A stretch of 18,191 nucleotides of DNA, taken from contig JBGUKN010000094.1 of NCBI GenBank assembly GCA_045114455.1, positions 1 through 18,191 on the forward strand, written 5' to 3'. The notes below the pieces were generated by a model. It saw nothing but the letters and a program-made list of their open reading frames with translations, searched no databases and was not told where the DNA came from. Position 1 is the first letter of the stretch, and every line of letters begins with the position of its first letter. Below are positions 6,006 to 12,496 of this stretch, piece after piece. Both the position numbers and the translations under genes were made by a program. The stretch is from UBA1732 sp045114455 (GTDB taxonomy: Bacteria; Verrucomicrobiota; Lentisphaeria; Victivallales; UBA1829).

Positions 6006-8771
6006 TTATTTCCGTTTCGCCTTCTTTGCGGCCTTGGCCGCGAGCTCGGACTTGATGGCGGCCTGCGCGGCAGCCAGACGTGCGATGGGCACGCGGTAGG
6101 TGCTGCAGGAGACGTAAGTCAGACCGACTTCGTGGCAGAATTCCACGGACTTCGGTTCGCCGCCCTGTTCGCCGCAGATGCCGGCCTTCAGGTTCTTGCG
6201 GGTGGCGCGTCCGGCCTCGACCGCATGGCGGATCATCCAGCCGACGCCGTCACGGTCGATGGTCTGGAAGGGATCGGCGGGGATGATGTCCTTGTCGAGG
6301 TATTCGTTGATGAAACCGCCGATGTCGTCGCGGGAGAACCCGAACGTCATCTGGGTGAGGTCGTTGGTGCCGAAGGAGAAGAATTCGGCTTCCACGGCCA
6401 TCTTCCCGGCGAGGATTGCGGCGCGCGGGATCTCGATCATGGTGCCGACCATGTAGTCGAACTTCTTGATCTTTTCCTTCTTCGCGACTTCCGCGGCGAC
6501 CTTTTCGATGATCTTCTTCTGGTCCTTGAGTTCGTTCGGATCGCAGGTCACGGGGATCATCATTTCGACGTGGCAGGGCTTTTTGTCCTTCTTGATGATC
6601 TCGGCGGCGGCCTCGAAGATGGCGCGCGCCTGCATGGCGGTGATCTCGGGATAGGTGACGCCGAGGCGGACGCCGCGGTGACCCATCATCGGGTTGCTTT
6701 CCTTCAGCGCGTCGGCGCGCTTCAGGAACTCGGCGTGGGAGATGCCGATGGACTTGGCGAGGTCAAGCTGCTGTTCCTTGGTGTGCGGGACGAACTCGTG
6801 CAGCGGCGGATCGAGGAAGCGGATGGTCACCGGGAGGCCTTCCATGGCCTTCAGGGTGGCGAGGACGTCCTTCTTGACGTAGGGGAAGAGCTCGTTGAGG
6901 GCTTTAACGCGTTCTTCGGGCGTACTGCTGAGGATCATCTTGCGGAGCGCGAAGAGCGGCTTTTCGTTGCCGCCGTAGAACATGTGCTCGGTGCGGAAGA
7001 GGCCGATGCCCTCGGCGCCGAACGCGCGGGCCTTGGCGGCGTCTTCGGCGGTGTCGGCATTGGCGCGGACGCCGAGCTTTTTGAATTTGTCGACGAGCTT
7101 CATGAACTTCTTGAGCTGGGCGTTTTCGCTGGAGTCGACGGTCTTCAGGGCGCCAGCGTACACATAGCCGCGGGTGCCGTTCAGGCTGAGCATGTCGCCT
7201 TCCTTGAACGTCTGCTTGCCGACCTTGAGGGTCTTCTTGACCTCGTCGACCTGGATGTCGGCGGCGCCGACGATGCAGCACTTGCCCCAGCCGCGGCAGA
7301 CGAGCGCCGCGTGGCTGGTCATGCCGCCGCGGGCGGTCAGGATGCCGGTGGCGGCGCGCATGCCGTCGACGTCTTCCGGATTGGTCTCTTCACGGACCAT
7401 GATGCAGGCGACTTTCTTCTTGTGGCAGGCCATGGCGTCTTCGGAATTGAAGACGATGCGTCCGACCGCGCCGCCGGGACCGGCGGGGAGACCCTTGACA
7501 AGGATCCTGGCGGCCTTTTCGGCCTTCTGGTCGAGGATCGGGTGCAGGAGTTCGTCGAGCTGGGCCGGAGCGACGCGCATGACGGCGGTCTTCTCGTCGA
7601 TGAGCTTTTCCTTGAGCATGTCCATCGCCATGTTCAGGGCGGCGGTGCCGGTGCGCTTGCCGACGCGGCACTGGAGCATGAAGAGCTTCTTGTCCTGGAT
7701 GGTGAACTCGATGTCGAGCATGTCGTGGTAGTGGCGTTCGAGCTTGTTGCGGATGCCGACGAGTTCCTTGTAGGTCTTCGGAAGAAGTTCCTCCATGGAG
7801 GCCAGGTGCTTGTTCTGCTCGTTCTTGGTTTCCTTGTTCAGCGGGAACGGGGTGCGGGTGCCGGCCACGACGTCTTCGCCCTGGGCGTTGATGAGCCATT
7901 CGCCGTAGAACTTGTTGTCGCCGGTGGCGGGGTCGCGGGTGAACGCAACGCCGGTGGCGGAGGTGTCGCCCATGTTGCCGAAGACCATGCTCTGGACGTT
8001 GACGGCGGTGCCCCAGTCGTCCGGAATGCCCTCGATGCGGCGGTAGGAGACGGCCTTCTTGCCGTTCCAGCTCTTGAAGACTGCGCCGATGGCGCCTTCA
8101 AGCTGGAGCATGGGATCGTCGGGGAATTCGCGCTTGAGGACTTTCTTGATGCGGACTTTGAAGTCCTTGCAGAGTTTCTTCAGGTCGGCGACGGAGAGAT
8201 CGGTGTCGCTCTTGTATTTTTTTGCCTTCTTCAGGTCGTCGAGCATGGCGTCGAGCTGCTTGCGGATGGCGCAGCCTTCGGCGGGCTCAATGCCTTCGGC
8301 CTTTTCCATGACGACGTCGGAGTACATCATGATGAGGCGGCGGTAGGCGTCGTAGACGAAACGTTCGTTGCCGCCGGTGCGCTTCACCAGGCCGGGGATC
8401 GTGCTGGTGGCGAGGCCGACGTTCAGGACGGTCTCCATCATGCCGGGCATGGACTTGCGGGCGCCGGAGCGGCAGGAGACGAGGAGCGGGTTCTTCGGGT
8501 CGCCGAATTTCATGCCCATGACTTTTTCGACTTTTGCGAGAGCGGTCCTGATCTGGGCGTCGAGGCCGGCGGGATTCTTCTGACCGTTCGCGAAATAATC
8601 GACGCAGCATTCGGTGGTGATGGTGAATCCGGCGGGAACGGGAAGACCGAGTTTGGCCATTTCGGCGAGATTGGCGCCTTTGCCGCCGAGCAGTTCATTC
8701 ATGGAAGCGTCGCCGTCGCTCATGCCTTTTCCGAACAGATAGACGTACTTTTTCGCGGAAGATTTCTTCAT
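6006..8771 (-). CDS. ppdK: Pyruvate, phosphate dikinase
   Basis: Interconverts pyruvate + ATP + phosphate and phosphoenolpyruvate + AMP + pyrophosphate. In anaerobes it often runs in the glycolytic direction to exploit pyrophosphate. The 921-residue protein is of full family length. The N-terminal ATP-grasp domain (about 1-350) opens with GGKGANLAEMAKLGLPVPAGF and contains SCRSGARKSMPGMMET (99-114). The swivelling phosphohistidine domain holds RGGMTSHAA with H487 as the phosphorylated residue and T485 at the position of the regulatory threonine of plant enzymes. The C-terminal PEP/pyruvate barrel (about 545-905) has GLFRTEHMF, GTNDLTQMTFGFSRDD and CGEQGGEP, and the catalytic cysteine C889 in YVSCSTYRVP. 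A short Lys/Ala-rich tail (910-921) follows. AGAAAGGA lies 6 bases before the ATG. It has its own promoter and a downstream hairpin, so it is probably transcribed alone. Confidence 0.97.
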   Translation of the reverse strand: MKKSSAKKYVYLFGKGMSDGDASMNELLGGKGANLAEMAKLGLPVPAGFTITTECCVDYFANGQKNPAGLDAQIRTALAKVEKVMGMKFGDPKNPLLVSCRSGARKSMPGMMETVLNVGLATSTIPGLVKRTGGNERFVYDAYRRLIMMYSDVVMEKAEGIEPAEGCAIRKQLDAMLDDLKKAKKYKSDTDLSVADLKKLCKDFKVRIKKVLKREFPDDPMLQLEGAIGAVFKSWNGKKAVSYRRIEGIPDDWGTAVNVQSMVFGNMGDTSATGVAFTRDPATGDNKFYGEWLINAQGEDVVAGTRTPFPLNKETKNEQNKHLASMEELLPKTYKELVGIRNKLERHYHDMLDIEFTIQDKKLFMLQCRVGKRTGTAALNMAMDMLKEKLIDEKTAVMRVAPAQLDELLHPILDQKAEKAARILVKGLPAGPGGAVGRIVFNSEDAMACHKKKVACIMVREETNPEDVDGMRAATGILTARGGMTSHAALVCRGWGKCCIVGAADIQVDEVKKTLKVGKQTFKEGDMLSLNGTRGYVYAGALKTVDSSENAQLKKFMKLVDKFKKLGVRANADTAEDAAKARAFGAEGIGLFRTEHMFYGGNEKPLFALRKMILSSTPEERVKALNELFPYVKKDVLATLKAMEGLPVTIRFLDPPLHEFVPHTKEQQLDLAKSIGISHAEFLKRADALKESNPMMGHRGVRLGVTYPEITAMQARAIFEAAAEIIKKDKKPCHVEMMIPVTCDPNELKDQKKIIEKVAAEVAKKEKIKKFDYMVGTMIEIPRAAILAGKMAVEAEFFSFGTNDLTQMTFGFSRDDIGGFINEYLDKDIIPADPFQTIDRDGVGWMIRHAVEAGRATRKNLKAGICGEQGGEPKSVEFCHEVGLTYVSCSTYRVPIARLAAAQAAIKSELAAKAAKKAKRK

Positions 8772-8848
8772 GCGAAATCCTTTCTAGCAGTTGTTTTGCG
8801 TTTTTTTCTAGCGTGTTTTTTTTATGTCGATCGGGAAAATAACCATTT

Positions 8849-8876
8849 AATATACAGGTTTTTCCTAAAAAATCAA
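8849..8876 (-). promoter_or_regulatory. Promoter of ppdK
   Basis: Leftward, TTGATT (8876-8871), 16 bases and TATATT (8854-8849) form a good sigma-70 promoter. The leader to the ATG is about 70 bases and unusually AT-rich. The segment GGAAAAACCTGTATATTA is shared, with few changes, with the GH27 promoter. Confidence 0.75.
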
Positions 8877-8908
8877 GCATTTTCTTAATAGAAAGGATAA
8901 AGAAACCC

Positions 8909-8930
8909 GCGAAAAAACCTTTTTTTTCGC
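8909..8930. terminator. AT-rich hairpin between lpxK and ppdK, possible terminator
   Basis: GCGAAAAAA and TTTTTTCGC form a perfect 9-bp hairpin around CCTT. It lies 48 bases past the lpxK stop and before the ppdK promoter. Its stem is itself the A and T tract, so it could work as a weak terminator in either direction. No better terminator for the lpxK operon is visible. Confidence 0.45.
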
Positions 8931-8977
8931 AACGTTTTACCCCGTTTCGCAATATATGCCGGAAAGCGGCCTGCCGC

Positions 8978-10150
8978 TCACAGGAAGCAGATACGCGTGA
9001 TGCACTGGTCGAAGTTTTCCTGTCCGCTGAGGATGTCGATTTCGATCCGGAGGAAGAGGAACGGAAGGTCGCGGCGGTCGAGGCGCGGCATGCGGACGGC
9101 GTCCTTTTCCGTGGTCAGGATGTACTCGGCCCCGGCGGCTTTCGCATCGTTCACGAAGTCGATCATCTCCTGCTGGCTGTAGCGGTGGTGGTCGGCGAAA
9201 TGGCGTTCGAGCACGATCACGCCGCCGTGCTGGGTCAGGAACGCATTGAAGCTTGCGGGGTTCGCGATGGCGGAAAGCGAGGCGATCTTTACGCCGTTGA
9301 GCATGGCGAGCGGGAACCGGACGCCCCGGTCGAAGACGTCCTCCAGGTATTTCGGACGGTGGCAGCACTCGATAATCTCGGCGCGCCTGTTGTGGCGCCG
9401 GAGGAAATCCTTCAGGTGGCGCAGGCGCGGCGAGGCGTCGGATTTTGTGAGGAAAATGTAGTCGGCGCGCCGGATGTTTTTGATCGGTTCGCGGAGAAGC
9501 CCGCGCGGCAGGACGTGGTGGTTTCCGAAGGGAGACGTGGAGTCCACGAGCAGGATGTTCAGGTGCGGACGCAGGCCGAGGTACTGGAACCCGTCGTCGA
9601 GGATGAGCGTGTCGGTGTGGAACTCCTCGATGGCGTAAAGGCCGGATTTCACGCGGTCCTTGTCGACCAGCACGACCACGTCCTTCAGATTGGTCGCGAG
9701 CATGTACGGCTCGTCGCCCGCGGAAAGCGAGTTCAGCAGGAGGTTTTTGCCGTCGGAGACCACGCGCGGCGGGACGACGCGGTGGCGCGAGGAGAATTTG
9801 CGGCGGAGCTTTTCGACGAACGACCTGTCGCGGCTGCGGTATCCGCGGCTCAGGACCGCGACGCGGCGTCCTTTCCGGCTCAGCGTCTTGGCGAAGATCT
9901 CCACGACCGGTGTCTTGCCCGTGCCGCCGCATGTAAGGTTGCCGATGCTGACCACCAGACAGCCGATGGAATGGTTGCGGATGACGCGGTTCTCGTAGAG
10001 CCAGAGGCGGAACTGGACGGCGCGGCGGTAGAATCTGGAGGCAAGGAACAGGAAACCGTAGGTGACGCGGTCAAAGGAACCGCGGCGTTTCTCCTGAATG
10101 ATCTCGATGAAATACTGTTCCAGATTCTCGCCGAGTTCGTGCAGCGTCAT
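8978..10150 (-). CDS. lpxK: Tetraacyldisaccharide 4'-kinase (lipid A biosynthesis)
   Basis: Phosphorylates the 4' position of the lipid A disaccharide precursor at the cytoplasmic face of the inner membrane; its presence implies a lipid A-bearing outer membrane. I start it at ATG 10150 because this overlaps the stop of the upstream gene as ATGA; the frame is open further upstream but only through the neighbour's coding sequence. The product has 390 residues, slightly longer than typical (about 330-350). A hydrophobic/amphipathic N-terminal helix (about 31-52) should anchor it. The P-loop is NLTCGGTGKT (71-80), followed by VLSRGYRS (99-106), ILDDGFQYL (183-191), FLTKSD (233-238) and TTEKDAVRM (346-354). 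Canonical enzymes have His after DDGFQ; here it is Tyr190. Translational coupling with the sugar-1-phosphate transferase gene places it in an envelope operon. Confidence 0.93.
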   Translation of the reverse strand: MTLHELGENLEQYFIEIIQEKRRGSFDRVTYGFLFLASRFYRRAVQFRLWLYENRVIRNHSIGCLVVSIGNLTCGGTGKTPVVEIFAKTLSRKGRRVAVLSRGYRSRDRSFVEKLRRKFSSRHRVVPPRVVSDGKNLLLNSLSAGDEPYMLATNLKDVVVLVDKDRVKSGLYAIEEFHTDTLILDDGFQYLGLRPHLNILLVDSTSPFGNHHVLPRGLLREPIKNIRRADYIFLTKSDASPRLRHLKDFLRRHNRRAEIIECCHRPKYLEDVFDRGVRFPLAMLNGVKIASLSAIANPASFNAFLTQHGGVIVLERHFADHHRYSQQEMIDFVNDAKAAGAEYILTTEKDAVRMPRLDRRDLPFLFLRIEIDILSGQENFDQCITRICFL

Positions 10151-12240
10151 GTCCCGGACTCCGACTCCGGATTGTCCTGCCTGACGATTCTTTCCTCGTT
10201 CAGCATGTGGATCGCTTTTTCCTGGAGTTCGTTGAACAGCTCCATGTCCGCGGGATATTCCTGCGACAGGAACATGGTCAGCCGGATATTGTTTTTGGCG
10301 GCAAATGCGCGGAGCCGGTCCATGATTTCGCCGGAAATATTGCACGTCGTAAGCACGATCGTATCGAACGGCTGCTTCCTGTAGATCTTTTCCAGATCCA
10401 TGCTGGTGCCGATCACGTTGAATCCGCAGATGTTCAGATGCTGGAGCGACTGGTTTTCATCTATGATGCCCAGAATCTGGAACGCGCACGAGAAATGGCG
10501 GCTGCTGTAAAGGTTGTTCACATACATGCGGCATCCCAGGCCGCCGCCGTAGATGACGGTATGGTACTGTTTCGCCTCCGGCGCATTTTTCAGATAGTAG
10601 GAGCGCAGCGCGTATCCTTCGAAGAAATGAAGCATGAAGCGTTCCAGCAGGATGAAGGAGCAGGAGAAGAACATCTGAAGAAGGAAAATGATCAGGATCA
10701 TCCGTTTCGAGACACCTTCGAAGAACCAGCCTGCCATACAGCCGAAGTTCAGGAGGATGAAGGAGAAGCACGCGCCCAGGATCAGGAGCTTGAACAGGAA
10801 GTAGTAGCGTTCGATGGATGCGCGCAGCCAGTAGGTGCGGTAAATGCCGGAACAGATCAGGACCACGAAATACGGCACGACGAAAACGATAAGGATGTTG
10901 ATGCCGACGCCGCCCTGATGGTAGATGGACCGGATCGGCTGGTCCTGGATCCCGTAGACGAGGAAGAACGACAGCATCAGGAGGAAGAAGTCGACCAGGG
11001 GGTGGATCGCAGTGATCAGGAAGGATTTCCGCGGGAACCGGACTCCCTGCGCCACCACGCTCATGGATGCCAGGAGCTCGACGTTCGCGAGGCGGAGCGA
11101 GAAGAACACGCCGATGATGGTCAGCAGAAACGCGATGGCCGGCATCTTGTATCCGATGAAGGTCAGGGCGATGGCGCAGAGCGAGAATGCGATGGATATC
11201 CCGTAGATCAGCAGGACGGCGCGGCTGGTCTTGTTGTTGGTCTCGCGCAGAAGCCTGTGATGCAGATGGTCCTGGTCGGCGTCCATCACGCCGTCGCCGC
11301 TTTCGAGCGCGTCCTTGATCTGGATCCTTCCGGTCGAGTCGATGCCGTGTTCCAGTTCGGTCACGATCTCGTCATTGTCCAGGTTGTCCTTGATGATATG
11401 GAATCCGAACCGCCTCACGCTGCGGCGCCAGATGGCCAGGATCACGTCGAAGATCGGCACCCCGATCGCGACCAGCGGCACAAGGAGCGCGGCGACGGTG
11501 ACTGCGGGGCGCGAGCATTGGTCCATGCTGGTCGTGGCGAAGAAGAGTCCGAGGAACATGCTGCCCGTGTCGCCCATGAAGATGCGGGCTGGGGAGAAGT
11601 TGTAGACCAGGAATCCGAGGCAGACCGCGCAGAGGATGAGGAGCACGACCGCCATGGGCAGGTTGATGCTGTTGATGAGCGTCCATATCGCGATGCAGAT
11701 GGAGGAAATGGATGCCAGTCCGGCGGCAAGTCCGTCGAGTCCGTCGATCAGATTGAACGCGTTCACGATCCCGATCGTCCAGCAGACCGTCAGGATGAGG
11801 GCGGCGAAATTCGGGAGCGTATAGTTGAAAATCGTGGTGATGCCGCCGTCCAAATAATACAGCGTCGCGCCCGCCGCGATCTGGAACATGAGCTTGATCC
11901 AGCTCGGCATGTCGTACCGGTCGTCATACAGTCCGGTGAAGAACAGGATGACGGATCCGCCGGCCAGCGGGATCAGGAACTGCCCGATTTCCGTCTGAAC
12001 CAGCTCCGAGAGGTGGTAATACTTTGCCAGATAGAGGAGGATCGTGATCCAGAACGCGAGGATGAAGCCGATGCCGCCCGCACGCGGGACAGGGGTCTTG
12101 TGGATGTGTCTGCCTTTCGGGATGTCCATATATCCCAGGCGCGGCAGCACTGCGATGCAGATGCGCGTCAGGATCAGCGAAAGGGCAAAAGCGGCCAGAG
12201 GGTAAATGGATGTGGCGATCAGGTATCGTAACGATCTCAT
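10147..12240 (-). CDS. WecA/MraY-type polyprenyl-phosphate sugar-1-phosphate transferase fused to a CapD-like N-terminal module
   Basis: A 697-residue polytopic membrane protein with two parts. Residues 1-380 are a WecA-family transferase that loads a sugar 1-phosphate (often GlcNAc-1-P) onto undecaprenyl phosphate to start an O-antigen or similar glycan. Motifs are KTPVPRAGG (48-56), GLYDDRYD (103-110), NAFNLIDGLDG (160-170), FMGDTGSMF (221-229) and DQDHLHHRL (322-330). About 40 mostly acidic residues (280-320) are inserted before the His motif. Residues about 405-535 hold four further membrane helices, and 558-660 a Rossmann-like domain with VIYGGGLGCRM and GIIDE, resembling the N-terminal part of CapD/WbpM/PglF sugar-nucleotide dehydratases, but the catalytic dehydratase domain is missing. 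AAGG lies 10 bases before the ATG. Its stop overlaps lpxK. Exact sugar unknown. Confidence 0.9.
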   Translation of the reverse strand: MRSLRYLIATSIYPLAAFALSLILTRICIAVLPRLGYMDIPKGRHIHKTPVPRAGGIGFILAFWITILLYLAKYYHLSELVQTEIGQFLIPLAGGSVILFFTGLYDDRYDMPSWIKLMFQIAAGATLYYLDGGITTIFNYTLPNFAALILTVCWTIGIVNAFNLIDGLDGLAAGLASISSICIAIWTLINSINLPMAVVLLILCAVCLGFLVYNFSPARIFMGDTGSMFLGLFFATTSMDQCSRPAVTVAALLVPLVAIGVPIFDVILAIWRRSVRRFGFHIIKDNLDNDEIVTELEHGIDSTGRIQIKDALESGDGVMDADQDHLHHRLLRETNNKTSRAVLLIYGISIAFSLCAIALTFIGYKMPAIAFLLTIIGVFFSLRLANVELLASMSVVAQGVRFPRKSFLITAIHPLVDFFLLMLSFFLVYGIQDQPIRSIYHQGGVGINILIVFVVPYFVVLICSGIYRTYWLRASIERYYFLFKLLILGACFSFILLNFGCMAGWFFEGVSKRMILIIFLLQMFFSCSFILLERFMLHFFEGYALRSYYLKNAPEAKQYHTVIYGGGLGCRMYVNNLYSSRHFSCAFQILGIIDENQSLQHLNICGFNVIGTSMDLEKIYRKQPFDTIVLTTCNISGEIMDRLRAFAAKNNIRLTMFLSQEYPADMELFNELQEKAIHMLNEERIVRQDNPESESGT

Positions 12241-12325
12241 ATGTTTATGACCTTAGTGGTGTGGCTTGCATGCCCGACATCCCGGAAAGCCCGGCGACGA
12301 TGAATGCGCCCGACCGCTCCATTGC

Positions 12326-12339
12326 CATACAATTGTATG
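12326..12339. promoter_or_regulatory. 14-bp perfect palindrome in the leader of the transferase-lpxK operon
   Basis: CATACAATTGTATG is fully self-complementary. It lies about 50 bases downstream of the predicted leftward start site and about 85 bases before the transferase ATG. It could be a binding site for a dimeric regulator; nothing else here supports that. Confidence 0.4.
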
Positions 12340-12395
12340 TTTATATGCATGGCATCAGAATCCGGTTTGCGGATGAAAAGAACGGAAACGCAAAT

Positions 12396-12424
12396 AATAT
12401 AACTCATCTTAATGACTTTTTCAA
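12396..12424 (-). promoter_or_regulatory. Promoter of the transferase-lpxK operon
   Basis: Leftward, TTGAAA (12424-12419), exactly 17 bases and TATATT (12401-12396) make a near-consensus sigma-70 promoter. It implies a leader of about 150 bases before the ATG at 12240. Confidence 0.8.
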
Positions 12425-12432
12425 GGCGTGAC

Positions 12433-12461
12433 TTGATTTTTTGCATAAAGAGTGTTATATT
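12433..12461 (+). promoter_or_regulatory. Promoter of the NptA-like/DUF2062 operon
   Basis: TTGATT (12433-12438), exactly 17 bases and TATATT (12456-12461). The start of transcription would be near 12468, giving a leader of about 30 bases with GAAGGA six bases before the ATG at 12497. Its -35 is only 8 bp from the -35 of the divergent promoter. Confidence 0.82.
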
Positions 12462-12496
12462 ATCCTCAAATAAATCAAAAAAATGAAGGACCCTCT

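Noticed and set aside
5985..8888. 967-codon open frame on the + strand, antisense to ppdK
   Set aside because: It is the mirror of a GC-rich gene whose identity is certain; its translation is Asp/Val/Glu/Gly-rich without family motifs and lacks a ribosome binding site.
10207..12231. 674-codon open frame on the + strand over the transferase gene
   Set aside because: Highly charged translation without domains; mirrors a membrane protein with clear motifs.
12210..12446. Small open frames of 69-73 codons in the divergent promoter region, both strands
   Set aside because: They cover both promoters, have no ribosome binding site and no resemblance to known proteins.
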